A DNA stretch of 53,496 nucleotides from an uncultured Armatimonadota bacterium. GTDB taxonomy: Bacteria > Armatimonadota > Fimbriimonadia > Fimbriimonadales > Fimbriimonadaceae. The stretch covers positions 1 through 53,496 of the forward strand of contig CAIVDU010000042.1 of assembly GCA_903904815.1 (NCBI GenBank). Direction: 5' to 3'. Below, piece after piece: positions 26,041-34,749 of this stretch. Made by a program: the position numbers and the translations under genes. How positions within the stretch are numbered: the stretch's first letter is position 1; each line of letters opens with the position of its first letter. Under the pieces are notes generated by a model. That model saw only the letters and a program-made list of their open reading frames with translations, was not told the DNA's origin and did not search any database.

Positions 26041-26743
26041 TTTTGTAATCCAGGGCGATCTCGTGCAGGACGACTCTCGTGCGAAGGCGATAGAGCCATA
26101 CGCTGAGAATCGACATCAGCACGAGCATCGTGATCGTGACGTAACCGTATTGGCCCTTGAGCTGGCCTTGCATGATCGTGTTCGTAGGATGGAACGAGAC
26201 CGCCTGTACTTGAGGCAACCTCGGATACACCAGCACGAGAAAGAAGATGGGGAGTGCGGAGGCCAGACAGTAGGCGCCGGAGAAGTGAGCTCTCTTCTCA
26301 GGGTCGGGGAAGGAGTTTCTCAGCGCAAAGTAGCCTCCGTAGATCAGAAGCGCGATGAGAAACGAGGTCTGGCGTGGATCCCATTGCCACCACGCACCCC
26401 ACTGCACCAATGAAAAGAGGATGCCGGTCACCATGGTGAGGATCGCCCATATGAATCCTAGCTCCATGGCTGCTTCAGCACGGGAATCCCACTGCATTTT
26501 TTCGATCGCAGACTCTACGGAAGTAAAGCCCCGATCGACTCTCTTGAACACCCGGAATGAGAAGTAGATTCCGGTGAACATGAACGCGAGCAGAAGGATT
26601 GAGCAAGGAAAGTGCCAGAAGAAGATTCGCGCCATCGCGGGGTACTGAAACCCCTTCGCATCGGGGACGATATACGTCCACACAGTCACGATCGAGAAGG
26701 CGACGAAGAAAAGCGGGCGAAGTAGATTTTTCAACTTTTCCAA
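25940..26743 (-). CDS. ccmC: cytochrome c maturation protein CcmC (heme-handling)
   Basis: About 267 aa from TTG 26743; a second TTG at 26734, overlapping the ccmB stop as TTGA, is equally possible. Six membrane helices. The tryptophan-rich periplasmic motif WGAWWQWDPRQTS is diagnostic of the CcmC/CcsA heme-handling superfamily, and flanking histidines (FFWHFP; SFHPTNT) match the heme ligands. CcmC loads heme onto CcmE in the membrane. The last about 30 residues have no family equivalent and are the part overlapped by the ccmD-like gene. Confidence 0.9.
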   Translation of the reverse strand: MEKLKNLLRPLFFVAFSIVTVWTYIVPDAKGFQYPAMARIFFWHFPCSILLLAFMFTGIYFSFRVFKRVDRGFTSVESAIEKMQWDSRAEAAMELGFIWAILTMVTGILFSLVQWGAWWQWDPRQTSFLIALLIYGGYFALRNSFPDPEKRAHFSGAYCLASALPIFFLVLVYPRLPQVQAVSFHPTNTIMQGQLKGQYGYVTITMLVLMSILSVWLYRLRTRVVLHEIALDYKNGNLEISGRSATPSGVVRPVSVPDENESATERN

Positions 26744-27405
26744 ACCAACGCGAATAGTCCGGGGCCGATGGCTTGACTTGCTATAGCGTAAGCAATCAAT
26801 CCCAATGCGCAGTTCACGGCTTGCTGGTGGAACCCTGCCCCCAGAGAGCCTCTCGTTGCTCCAACCGCCATTGTTACCACTGGGAGAAGGAGTGGAACTG
26901 CAATTGCGGCGGCCAGAGCCGACCGGTTTGCAGCTTGCGCCACGAGCGAACCACATAAGGTTACCGCGCTGGATAGGCAGACCGAGCCCCCAAAAATACT
27001 GACAAGAAATAGGGTGGGATCGTAAATCCTCTGTCCGACGAAGGCGACGAACATCCCCGCCAACAGGAACGCGGTCACGATTGACTGGGCCAGGGAGAAC
27101 AGGGACTTCCCCCAGAAGATCGAGTGCGGCCGAGCCGTGAGCCTCAAGATGTCCATCGTGCCCAACTCTTCTTCGATCAGGAAGATTCGCGGAATCGAGA
27201 CAATCGTGGCAAAGAGGATAGAGACCCAGATCAGTCCAGCAGCAATCGTCCCGCTGAGGGAAGTGTTGTAAGCGGCATAGGCGAGTGCCACGACGGTCAC
27301 GACGCTGAAAAGGCTGGCGGTGATCAGGCCGCTCTTGGTTCGGAGTTCGGAATTCAGCTCCTTCAAAAAGACTGCTTTTATTTCACGCTGCCAAGAAGAG
27401 TTCAT
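26731..27405 (-). CDS. ccmB: heme exporter subunit CcmB
   Basis: 224 aa from ATG 27405, with MNSSWQREIKAVFLKELNSELRTK preceding the first of six membrane helices. The segment RIFLIEEELGTMDILRLTARPHSIFWGK between helices is characteristic of CcmB. It is the permease partner of CcmA in the ABC complex that drives heme delivery to CcmE. The start lies inside the 3' end of ccmA (23-base overlap). Confidence 0.9.
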   Translation of the reverse strand: MNSSWQREIKAVFLKELNSELRTKSGLITASLFSVVTVVALAYAAYNTSLSGTIAAGLIWVSILFATIVSIPRIFLIEEELGTMDILRLTARPHSIFWGKSLFSLAQSIVTAFLLAGMFVAFVGQRIYDPTLFLVSIFGGSVCLSSAVTLCGSLVAQAANRSALAAAIAVPLLLPVVTMAVGATRGSLGAGFHQQAVNCALGLIAYAIASQAIGPGLFALVWKS

Positions 27406-27964
27406 GGGTGGCGAGTCTCCTCTCGCTGGGGTCGTTGGTGGCGAGGATGAGCGATCCCCGCTGAATCTGTTCCCGGGCAATGCTGGCCACGAGTTCGCGA
27501 CCTTTGTCGTCCAGCGCGGCGCCCGGCTCATCGAGGATCAGGACCTTGGGATTGGCTTGAATCGACATCGCAAGTTTGACTCGAGCCTTCATGCCGGTTG
27601 AGAGTTTCGAAGTGACTTGATCTCGGGCATGCTCTAGGCCGATTCTCGCGATCAGTTCGTCGCTTCGCGGGTCGCAGTCACGTAGGCTAGCCACGAACTC
27701 GAGATGCTCAAGGACGGTGAGCTGAGGGTAGAGCGCCATCTCGATCGATGAAACGCCGAGCGAAAGCCGAGGGTCGCCGGAGATATGAACCTTGCCCTCC
27801 GTGGGAGGCAACAGCCCGCTCAGTGTTCTCAAAAGTGTCGACTTCCCGGACCCGTTGGGACCCAACACGACGAGGCTCTGCCCCTGGGAAACCTCAAATG
27901 TGAGTTCTCGGAAAAGCCAGCGGTCGCCAAATCGCTTCCCAAGACCCTCCACGCGCAACACCAC
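27383..27964 (-). CDS. ccmA: heme exporter ATP-binding subunit CcmA
   Basis: 193 aa from GTG 27964; a longer form from GTG 28006 adds 14 unconserved residues. Walker A is GPNGSGKST, the signature is LSTGMKARVKLAM, and Walker B is VLILDEPGAALD. It is short, as CcmA is, and followed at once by ccmB and ccmC. Other maturation genes (ccmE, F, G, H) are not in the window. Confidence 0.88.
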   Translation of the reverse strand: MVLRVEGLGKRFGDRWLFRELTFEVSQGQSLVVLGPNGSGKSTLLRTLSGLLPPTEGKVHISGDPRLSLGVSSIEMALYPQLTVLEHLEFVASLRDCDPRSDELIARIGLEHARDQVTSKLSTGMKARVKLAMSIQANPKVLILDEPGAALDDKGRELVASIAREQIQRGSLILATNDPSERRLATHELFLAA

Positions 27965-28016
27965 CCTAGTGTAACCGAACCGGTCTGCAACTGTCTGATG
28001 AGTCACAATAGAAGGT

Positions 28017-28041
28017 GATCGGCGTACAAGAAGTGCCGATC
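28017..28041. other. hairpin between ccmA and the LCP gene
   Basis: GATCGGC (28017-28023) and GCCGATC (28035-28041) form a perfect 7-bp stem with an 11-base loop, and CCGATC recurs near 28055. It lies between divergent genes and so could be an operator or part of the ccmA leader. Confidence 0.45.
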
Positions 28042-28096
28042 AGCGGTTCGGATAGCCCGATCAGCCATCTCTAGGCTTTCGGCGTTGGGTCGCTGA

Positions 28097-28143
28097 GATA
28101 ATATGGGTGGTTCGAGTCGGTGGTTGTACCGCAACCTCCGTCG
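28097..28143 (+). promoter_or_regulatory. candidate -10 and leader hairpin of the LCP gene
   Basis: GATAAT at 28097-28102 is a possible -10; no good -35 is seen. Just downstream, CGG-T-GGTTG-TACCG-CAACC-T-CCG (about 28118-28138) forms an 8-bp stem with one mismatch, near the expected 5' end of the transcript. Confidence 0.35.
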
Positions 28144-28191
28144 CAACGTAAGAGCATTTGATGATTTCGGGTTTTAATCGTGTGGTGAATT

Positions 28192-29187
28192 TTGTCTAAG
28201 GCCCGGCGAAGCAAAGGCGGTCAGTTTTTCAAGACGGTCGTGTATGCCCTTTATCTTCTACTAGCCCTGGGCGCGGGATCTGTGTACGGGTGGATAAGTC
28301 GGAGCACGATCTTTCACAAAGCCTTCCGGCCTAGCGTGTTCCTAAACCCCCATCCGGAAGAGGCCTTTGGTGGCAAGAAAACCGTAGTTCTGCTTCTCCT
28401 AGGGTGCGACGAGGACCGATTTTATCGCGGCACACTTTTGCATGGCAGCAACATCAGTCGCCAATACGCTCGAAGCGACATGATGATGCTGACCAAATTG
28501 GATTTTGAGCATCACACTATCTCGGCTCTTTCCATTCCGCGCGACACCAGCTACGCGCTTCCTGGCTTCAAAAAGCACAAGATGAACGCCTATTTTTCGA
28601 TTGCTCCGTTTTCGAAGAATTCCCCCGTTCCAGTACTGTTGCAGCGAGCACAATTGACTCAACGAGCCGTCGAAGGCCTCCTGCCGGGAGTGCATATCGA
28701 CCAATCGGTCGTGTTGAACTTCGATGCGTTCAAGTCACTGGTGGACGTTGTTGGAGGGTTGGATGTGGACGTTCCCGAAACGATGGACTATGAGGACAAC
28801 GCAGGCGAGCTTCACATCCATCTGAAACCCGGACTTCAGCACCTCGATGGTTACCAATCGATGGGTTACGTGCGATTTCGGCACGATTCGGAGAGCGATT
28901 TTGGCCGGCAGGCTCGACAAAAGCAGTTTATGTTGGCCTTCAAGCAGGGAGTCATTAGCAACCTCGCGAAGCTCCCGGAGATTGCCGAGGGCGGCAAGAA
29001 GGTGTTCAACGGTTCACTCACCGATGACCAGATTCTGGGCGTGTTCGGCTTCTCACGGAAGGTCCCTCCAACGAGTATCAAGATGGGGATGGTTCCGGTT
29101 ATTGAGCGGCCCCATGAGATTGTTCTCGACAAGTCTAAGGTTCAGGCGACCTTGCGCGAGTTTGGCTTCGTCGACGCGGAACCCTAG
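28192..29187 (+). CDS. LytR-CpsA-Psr (LCP) family protein
   Basis: 331 aa from TTG 28192. A basic start (SKARRSKGGQFFK) and one membrane helix (about 14-35) are followed by the extracellular LCP domain: LLLLGCDE, ARSDMMML (R94, D96), SIPRDTS (R117, D118), HKMNAYFS, GGLDVDVP, and RFRHDSESDFGRQARQ. These arginines and aspartates are the pyrophosphate and lipid-phosphate ligands of the family. LCP enzymes attach undecaprenyl-linked glycopolymers to the cell wall or other acceptors. Monocistronic, with its own terminator. Confidence 0.93.
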   Translation: MSKARRSKGGQFFKTVVYALYLLLALGAGSVYGWISRSTIFHKAFRPSVFLNPHPEEAFGGKKTVVLLLLGCDEDRFYRGTLLHGSNISRQYARSDMMMLTKLDFEHHTISALSIPRDTSYALPGFKKHKMNAYFSIAPFSKNSPVPVLLQRAQLTQRAVEGLLPGVHIDQSVVLNFDAFKSLVDVVGGLDVDVPETMDYEDNAGELHIHLKPGLQHLDGYQSMGYVRFRHDSESDFGRQARQKQFMLAFKQGVISNLAKLPEIAEGGKKVFNGSLTDDQILGVFGFSRKVPPTSIKMGMVPVIERPHEIVLDKSKVQATLREFGFVDAEP

Positions 29188-29222
29188 GGCCTCAATCGCA
29201 TCCTGCGTGTGAGGCCCAATTT
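29187..29222 (+). terminator. terminator after the LCP gene
   Basis: GGGCCTCA (29187-29194), inner CGCA-TCC-TGCG, TGAGGCCC (29210-29217), then AATTTC. The stem begins at the last base of the LCP stop codon and separates two convergent genes. Confidence 0.75.
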
Positions 29223-29232
29223 CAGGTGACGG

Positions 29233-29964
29233 TTACTTCAAGCCGTGGCTTGAAAGGAACTGGAAGCTCTCTTTGACGGCTTCAATCGGATCAATTGGAG
29301 ACTCGTCCAACTCGATGCCGCCGAACTCAACTCCAGCTGCCTTTGCCGCAGCGAGGATGGCGGAGTAGTCCATGGTTCCTTGTCCGGCCGGAGTCCAGCG
29401 GGGCGTCTTGGTCGGATCGAAGTCCTTGAGGTGGACAAGGGGGACTCGGCCGCTCAGCTTCTCGATCCAAGCGGCGGGATCTTGACCAGCAATCGCGATC
29501 CAGGCAAGATCGAGCTCGGCCTTTACGAGTTCCGGATTTGACGAGGCGTAGAGGGCGGTCAGGCCATCTCCTTCAAATTCGAAGTCGTGGTTGTGATAGG
29601 CGAGTTGAAGGCCGGCGTCCTTGATCTTCTGACCGTAGCCCTCCAGCTCTTTTCCGAACTGATCCCACTTTCCGGCGAACCGATCCTTGGCGACCCAGGG
29701 AACGATGACAAACGGGTTGCCCAGAGTGAGGTTGTCTTTGATGACTCCCTCGAGATTGGACTCAATCTGATCGAGGGAAACGTGGCTTCCACTTACTTTC
29801 AGCCCCTTCGAATCCAACAGGGCTTTCCAGTCTTCCGCGGTGCGGTCGTAGGCGCCGGCCAGTTCCACATATTCAAGGCCGATGGCCTTGACCTTGTCGA
29901 GAGTTCCTTCAAGATCTTGCGAGAGTTGATCACGCAACGTATAGAGCTGGACGGTGAGTCGCAT
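29233..29964 (-). CDS. sugar phosphate isomerase/epimerase family protein
   Basis: 243 aa from ATG 29964, chosen because the TIM barrel begins MRLTVQLYTLRDQL; residues further up are unconserved and lie in the preceding gene. Visible barrel landmarks are GLEYVELAG, GSHVSLDQI, QLAYHNHDFEF (H and E/D ligands), ELDLAWIAIAG, HLKDFDPT and GGIELDES. Family AP_endonuc_2 enzymes isomerise sugars or inositols with a divalent metal. Substrate not assignable. Confidence 0.88.
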   Translation of the reverse strand: MRLTVQLYTLRDQLSQDLEGTLDKVKAIGLEYVELAGAYDRTAEDWKALLDSKGLKVSGSHVSLDQIESNLEGVIKDNLTLGNPFVIVPWVAKDRFAGKWDQFGKELEGYGQKIKDAGLQLAYHNHDFEFEGDGLTALYASSNPELVKAELDLAWIAIAGQDPAAWIEKLSGRVPLVHLKDFDPTKTPRWTPAGQGTMDYSAILAAAKAAGVEFGGIELDESPIDPIEAVKESFQFLSSHGLK

Positions 29965-29971
29965 GTCTTGA

Positions 29972-31057
29972 TTATGTGCCCGTCGACGAATTCCCGGCTG
30001 TGTTTCCACCCGAATCCTTCGATCCTCCGGCGGGAGGCGTAGAGGTGGCGGGTGATGTACCGGCGGGGGCGGTCGTCGCTGATGAGGGAGAAGAAGCGGG
30101 TGCGGGGGCGATTGGAGTCGAAGTAGGAGTCCACTCGTAAGTCAATGCTGAGGCGATCCAGGCGTCCGAAGTCCCTCCCTGTGATTGATTGTTGGAAATG
30201 GCCTCGTTCAGCTTCTCTCGGGACACGTCGGCCACATAGACTAGCTTGTCGTCTCGAACTGCTCTCACGGTGATGGTGATGGCGTCTGGAACTTGATCGA
30301 AGGAGGATCTGGCTAGCTCCGCGCCAATCTTTTTCATGTCATCGTCCGACCGAACGGTGTAATTAATCGTGAGCAGCTTCGTCCTGGGATCCGAAGAAAC
30401 TGACATGATGTGAGACCCCAGTGGGTCTCGCTGCGAGAGCGTCAGGGTGAGCGTCCGGTCTTCTTCGGGCAGAAGGGTGTTTGCACTCTTTACGTCGGGG
30501 TTAGCGGTTTCGTCGACGGGTGTACCAGAATCCGCCCCCGCGGGCGCGTTGGGCTTATCAGGAGTCCCCGGCGCGTCGACCGAGATATGAAGTGGAGACT
30601 TCTTGGCCACTGGATGCCGCTGACCCAAAAGGTATGCCGCGATGCCAATGACAAAGACAACGATCACGACGAAGGACCCGTAAACCATGATCCGGGGCCC
30701 ATCGGTCGGGAGTCCGAGCTGTTCGGCCGTTTCCGCGATTTCTTTGTGCTGCGCTCGCTCGCGGACTGCCTCCAGTTTCGAGCGCAATACGCTGGACTTG
30801 GAATCGACCTCCAGGGCGAGCTCATACCATTGTGCGGCTTGGACGAGGTCCCCACTTTCGGAGTAGATGTCTCCAATGAGGGTATGGGCATCCAAGTCCT
30901 CGGGCATTCGCTTGAGGATGGAAAGGCACTGGTCGATGGCTCCCTTGTAGTCGCCCCGCATGCGAAGAAGGTTGGCGCGAGCTAGCTCGGGGTAGAGCTT
31001 CTCCTTCGCTGCTGGATCCCTTTCTGGATCATCGTAAAACGTTCTAGACCCGCTCAA
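29972..31057 (-). CDS. TPR-containing single-pass membrane protein
   Basis: 361 aa from TTG 31057 with GAGG eight bases upstream. Residues 18-100 hold two or three tetratricopeptide-like helix pairs (GDYKGAIDQCLSILKRMPED, then GDLVQAAQWYELALEVD). One membrane helix spans about 123-145, followed by an acidic/proline linker, a compact alpha/beta domain (about 205-300) and a S/T/P/A/G-rich tail. Its start lies only 24 bases after the dUTPase stop. No catalytic motif; probable envelope scaffold. Confidence 0.7.
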   Translation of the reverse strand: MSGSRTFYDDPERDPAAKEKLYPELARANLLRMRGDYKGAIDQCLSILKRMPEDLDAHTLIGDIYSESGDLVQAAQWYELALEVDSKSSVLRSKLEAVRERAQHKEIAETAEQLGLPTDGPRIMVYGSFVVIVVFVIGIAAYLLGQRHPVAKKSPLHISVDAPGTPDKPNAPAGADSGTPVDETANPDVKSANTLLPEEDRTLTLTLSQRDPLGSHIMSVSSDPRTKLLTINYTVRSDDDMKKIGAELARSSFDQVPDAITITVRAVRDDKLVYVADVSREKLNEAISNNQSQGGTSDAWIASALTYEWTPTSTPIAPAPASSPSSATTAPAGTSPATSTPPAGGSKDSGGNTAGNSSTGT

Positions 31058-31081
31058 GTTCTCAACCTCACCTTCGGTCCA

Positions 31082-31519
31082 TCAGACACCCGTGCTTCCG
31101 AATCCACCCAATCCTCTCTCCGTGTCATCTAGTGTAACAACCTGTTGCAACTGTGCGTGAATTACTGGGCAAATCACGAGTTGCGCGATGCGGTCGCCTC
31201 GGTTGAATGAGACGACTTTTTTGCCCAAATTGATCACGATGATCTTGATCTCACCGCGATAATCTGAATCAATCGTGCCTGGCGTGTTCACCAATGTGAT
31301 CCCGTGCTTGATCGCGAGTCCTGAGCGAGGCCTTACTTGGGCTTCATATCCTTGCGGAACGGCGATACGGATTCCGGTGCCGACGAGCTTTCGTTCGAGA
31401 GGCTTGAGAGTGAAATCTTCGATGGTGCAGAGATCAAGCCCTGCCGAGCCGGCGGTTTGATACTGAGGGAGCGCAACCCCTTCTTCGAGAGTGATGCGAA
31501 CATGTACCGGATCGTGCAT
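31082..31519 (-). CDS. dut: dUTP diphosphatase
   Basis: 145 aa, standard for trimeric dUTPase. Motifs in order are AGLDL(C) (1), RPRSGLA (2), NTPGTIDSDYRGEI (3, with the catalytic Asp), NRGDRIAQLVI (4) and RGLGGFGSTG (5, the flexible C-terminal arm). It converts dUTP to dUMP and diphosphate. Divergent from pxpB with about 45 bases between. Confidence 0.96.
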   Translation of the reverse strand: MHDPVHVRITLEEGVALPQYQTAGSAGLDLCTIEDFTLKPLERKLVGTGIRIAVPQGYEAQVRPRSGLAIKHGITLVNTPGTIDSDYRGEIKIIVINLGKKVVSFNRGDRIAQLVICPVIHAQLQQVVTLDDTERGLGGFGSTGV

Positions 31520-31564
31520 GGTGTAACGCTACCCGTACGATCGCCATCATAAGTAGTGCAGGCC

Positions 31565-32200
31565 ATGAGAGTTGAACCACTTGGAGACCGCGGATTGATT
31601 GTTCGGGACCTGCCGGAACCGGCCTGGCAGTGGGCGGAGCGACTCAATCGGCTTGGCCTGGATGGTCTAGTGGAAGCGTACGCGTCGTATAACACGGTTG
31701 GGTTGGACATAGACCCTGGCATTTTCTTGTGGGACTCGGCGCTCAATGCCGAGAGTACTTCTTATGAGCCTGAGGACCAGATCCTCCACCGCATCCCTGT
31801 CTGCTACGAGTTGGGTGAGGATTTTTTAGTTTCGGCCGACCGGTTGGGAGTCGCGCCAGATGAGTTCATTCGGATCCACTCGAGTGCTACCTATCGCTGT
31901 GACGCAGTGGGGTTTTGTCCGGGATTTCCCTATTTATCTGGACTCCCCGAGCCGCTTTGCGGCATTCCTCGCCTTCCCGCTCCGCGGACTCAAATTGAAC
32001 CTGGGTCGGTGGCGATCACGGGGATTCAGTGCGGCATTTACCCACTTTTACGGCCCGGAGGTTGGACCTTGATTGGGAGGACTCCGCTTGAAATCGTCCA
32101 TGTTGCAGACGGCTATTTCCCCATCAAGTCGGGAGACAGGGTGCAGTTCACACCGATCGATTCCTTAGAATTCAAGAGGATGAGGGGTGAGAGGCTCTGA
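31565..32200 (+). CDS. pxpB: 5-oxoprolinase subunit PxpB
   Basis: 211 aa from ATG 31565. Begins MRVEPLGDRGLIV and carries the KipI/PxpB core PVCYELGEDF, FCPGFPYLSGLPE, PRTQIEPGSVAITGIQCGIYP and GGWTLIGRTPL. Together with PxpA and PxpC it forms the ATP-dependent prokaryotic 5-oxoprolinase, which opens pyroglutamate to glutamate. It is first of three genes, with its TGA overlapping the next frame. Confidence 0.94.
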   Translation: MRVEPLGDRGLIVRDLPEPAWQWAERLNRLGLDGLVEAYASYNTVGLDIDPGIFLWDSALNAESTSYEPEDQILHRIPVCYELGEDFLVSADRLGVAPDEFIRIHSSATYRCDAVGFCPGFPYLSGLPEPLCGIPRLPAPRTQIEPGSVAITGIQCGIYPLLRPGGWTLIGRTPLEIVHVADGYFPIKSGDRVQFTPIDSLEFKRMRGERL

Positions 32201-32949
32201 TTCGTAAGATCGACCTCAACGTGGATATCGGCGAGGGCTTTCCGGACGATCGGGCCCTGCTGAAGTTTGCGACGTCGGCGAATATCTGCTGTGGCGCTCA
32301 TGCAGGCGATGAAGCTCTGATGGCCTCGACGATTAATATATGCCGCGCCAAGGGCATTCGCTTCGGCGTCCATCCGGGCTATCCGGACCGGGCAACCATG
32401 GGGCGTCGGTCGATCGATGAGGACCACCAGAAGGAGTACTTGGACAGCATTTTCCTCCAGCTCCGACGATTTGCCCAGTATGCCAAACCCGCCTACATCA
32501 AGCCCCACGGAGCGTTCTATAACGACACTGCAGTGCCTCTCGTCGAGGGTTGGGACCTAGATGAGGCCGGAAAGCAGGGGTACCAGGCCGGGGGCATCTT
32601 CCTTTCCCACCACATTGGCGTCCATTCGCTGGCCATGATGCTCCGGGTTTATCGGGTTCCGCTCATGGGACTTGCTGGGACGACTCACGAGGCAGTGGCA
32701 TCTCGTTCCAAGCAGCGTTTCTTTCGGGAGGGATTTGCCGACCGGGCCTATCGCGAAGACGGCACGTTGGCGCCACGGTCCGAGCCTAACTCGGTGCTTG
32801 AGGACGTGAACGAGATACGTGAACAGGTTCTCCGCCTTGCACCCCAAGTCGACACGATCTGCTTGCACGGGGACACTCCTGGCTGTCTTGAGTTTGCCGA
32901 GTTAGTGAAGTGCACCTTGCTTGAGGCTGGCTACGGGGTGGGAAACTGA
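32197..32949 (+). CDS. pxpA: 5-oxoprolinase subunit PxpA, non-canonical start
   Basis: LamB/YcsF family, about 250 aa. Motifs: KIDLNVDIGEGFPDD, NICCGAHAGDE, GVHPGYPDR, IKPHGAFYND and CLHGDTPG. The conserved KIDLNxDxGE lies before the first canonical start (GTG 32221), and an in-frame stop at 32188-32190 rules out a start further up. The only codons left are CTG 32197 (overlapping the pxpB stop as CTGA) or ATT 32200, five bases after AGAGG (32189-32193). I give 32197; ATT 32200 has the better Shine-Dalgarno spacing. Confidence 0.92.
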   Translation: MIRKIDLNVDIGEGFPDDRALLKFATSANICCGAHAGDEALMASTINICRAKGIRFGVHPGYPDRATMGRRSIDEDHQKEYLDSIFLQLRRFAQYAKPAYIKPHGAFYNDTAVPLVEGWDLDEAGKQGYQAGGIFLSHHIGVHSLAMMLRVYRVPLMGLAGTTHEAVASRSKQRFFREGFADRAYREDGTLAPRSEPNSVLEDVNEIREQVLRLAPQVDTICLHGDTPGCLEFAELVKCTLLEAGYGVGN

Positions 32950-33827
32950 AGCTCAAGCTGCTAGAGGCATTCGGAGCGGTGACGGTTCAAGGGCCACCCC
33001 GAACGGGGCTTCGTCGATTCGGAGTTCCTCCGGGCGGATGGTTCGACAGCGAAGCGGCCCGGATTGCCAACGCAATCATGGGGAATCCGATCGATTCTCC
33101 TTGCCTCGAATTGACTTTCGCGCAGGTCAGAGTTTCTTTCGCGGTTGCGACCGAGTTCGCAGTCACTGGCGCGAAGTGCGAGGTGAAAATCGGGGACAGA
33201 ACCGTCGGGTCGAGAGGTCGATTCTCGGCGCCCGCAGATGCCCTAATCTCGATCAGTTCTCCGACTGAGGGCGTTCGGGCCTACTTTTCAACGCGGTTTG
33301 GGACTCTTTTGGAATCGGGCGCTCGAGTGATGGTGTCGGATGAACTCCCCATTGTTCCAACCACTGGTCGGAGTCACGCGTTAAAGATCGATGAACCCGA
33401 CGAAACGGGACCACCAAATCTGAGGGTGGTCGCCGGACCACAGGCTGGCCTGTTCGACTTGTCCCGCCTCGTGGGACAATCGTTCACCGTCTCAGCGAAA
33501 TCCAACCGTGTCGGAATCCGTCTCGATGAGAAGCCATTTCCGCACTCGGTCGAATTGGCCAGTGAACCGGCGGGCTATGGCGCCGTTCAAATCACTCCCG
33601 ATGGGACTCCGATCGTATTGGGACCAGACGGCCCTACCATCGGTGGGTATCCCAAAATTGCTTATGTCATCTCCGCCGATTTTGACCGCCTTGGCCAGTT
33701 GCGGCCGGGGCAAACGATCTCCCTTGACGAGGTCAGCCTTGAGGAGGCGAGGGGGTTGGCGCGCGAACACCAGGCGCGAGTCGAGCACCGGGCGGCGGAG
33801 TTGTCGCTCGCGACCAGGTGGTCTTGA
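32946..33827 (+). CDS. pxpC: 5-oxoprolinase subunit PxpC, non-canonical start
   Basis: KipA/PxpC family, about 293 aa. Conserved features: TVQGPPRTGLRRFGVPPGGWFD, ARIANAIMGNP, LELTF, SNRVGIRLD, and PDGTPIVLGPDGPTIGGYPKIAYV. The first beta strand (LKLLEAFGAVTVQ) is encoded upstream of the only canonical start (GTG 32979). The open frame before it contains CTG 32946, which overlaps the pxpA stop as CTGA and follows GGGGTGGG. A second CTG lies at 32958. Confidence 0.9.
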   Translation: MKLKLLEAFGAVTVQGPPRTGLRRFGVPPGGWFDSEAARIANAIMGNPIDSPCLELTFAQVRVSFAVATEFAVTGAKCEVKIGDRTVGSRGRFSAPADALISISSPTEGVRAYFSTRFGTLLESGARVMVSDELPIVPTTGRSHALKIDEPDETGPPNLRVVAGPQAGLFDLSRLVGQSFTVSAKSNRVGIRLDEKPFPHSVELASEPAGYGAVQITPDGTPIVLGPDGPTIGGYPKIAYVISADFDRLGQLRPGQTISLDEVSLEEARGLAREHQARVEHRAAELSLATRWS

Positions 33828-33901
33828 AGGGCGGGGTCCCTCGTCAAACTGCGGGTACCTTTCAATCGAGCCGATAAGCACTTTGGCGCGAGTGATATCC
33901 G

Positions 33902-34681
33902 ATGAGTATCCGATTGAAAACTGCTGGGGAAATTGACGCGATGGCGGCGGCGGGAGTCGCCGTCGCGAGCGCTCTCGATCGTATGAAGGCGGCGGCCAAG
34001 GTCGGGGTGACCCTTCTGGAGCTTGAGGACATTGCCCGGGAAGAGTTGAAGCGACATCACGCCAGTCCCTCGCTTCTGGGATATCAGCCCTCCTTCAGCT
34101 CAGTTCCCTATCAATTTGCCACGTGCCTTTCGCTGAACGACGAGGTGATTCACGGGCTTCCGAGGCCGAAAGCGCTGAAAGAAGGCGACCTTCTCGGGAT
34201 GGACCTCGTGGGGAATATCGATGGTTGGCACGCGGATTCCACAGTCAGCGTCCTGATTGGCGAAGGGAAGCCGAATGCGCGAAAGCTGCTGATGGCGACC
34301 CGAGATGCGATGTGGATTGGGATTCGCAAGTGTGTGCCGGGGGCGACGCTCGGAGACGTTGGGCACGCCATCCAGACTTTCTTGGAGAAGAACCGGCTTG
34401 GGATCGTTCGTGATCTGAGTGGACATGGCGTTGGGACGGCCGTTCACGAGGGAGGCCTCGACGTCCTCAACTTTGGCCAGCCCGGGCGCGGGGTGAGGCT
34501 TGAGCCAGGCATGACGTTCGCGGTCGAACCGATGGTGACCGGCGGGAGCGGTCGTGTTCGTCAGGCCCCCGGAGACCCTTGGACAATCTTCACTGCCGAC
34601 CACACACTTGGAGCTCATTTTGAGCATACAATCGCAGTAACCGAAGATGGCCCGCGCGTGCTCACTGCCTTGCCAAAGTGA
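33902..34681 (+). CDS. map: methionine aminopeptidase, type I
   Basis: 259 aa. The five metal ligands are visible: two Asp around DLVGNIDGWHADST, His in GHGVGTAVHEGG, Glu in FAVEPMV and Glu in HFEHTIAV. It removes the N-terminal methionine from new proteins. About 74 bases separate it from pxpC, and its own promoter is not obvious. The stretch after HEGG (LDVLNFGQPGRG) replaces the commoner EPQVPNYG form. Confidence 0.94.
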   Translation: MSIRLKTAGEIDAMAAAGVAVASALDRMKAAAKVGVTLLELEDIAREELKRHHASPSLLGYQPSFSSVPYQFATCLSLNDEVIHGLPRPKALKEGDLLGMDLVGNIDGWHADSTVSVLIGEGKPNARKLLMATRDAMWIGIRKCVPGATLGDVGHAIQTFLEKNRLGIVRDLSGHGVGTAVHEGGLDVLNFGQPGRGVRLEPGMTFAVEPMVTGGSGRVRQAPGDPWTIFTADHTLGAHFEHTIAVTEDGPRVLTALPK

Positions 34682-34714
34682 TTCGGCGACTGGCATCGAT
34701 TGGTCCCAAAAGGG

Positions 34715-34743
34715 TTCCGGAATGAGCCGCTGCGTTGTATAAT
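34715..34743 (+). promoter_or_regulatory. candidate purA promoter
   Basis: A perfect TATAAT at 34738-34743 with TTCCGG at 34715-34720 (17-base spacer). The -35 matches the consensus poorly. Transcription would start near 34750, at the first leader hairpin. Confidence 0.6.
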
Positions 34744-34749
34744 AAGGCA

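Noticed and set aside
25823-26413. 196-codon plus-strand frame
   Set aside because: Antisense to ccmC and the ccmD-like gene; no domain and no plausible start signal.
28107-28120. GGTTCGAGTC resembling a tRNA T-loop
   Set aside because: The flanks do not form the T-stem and no acceptor or anticodon stems are present.
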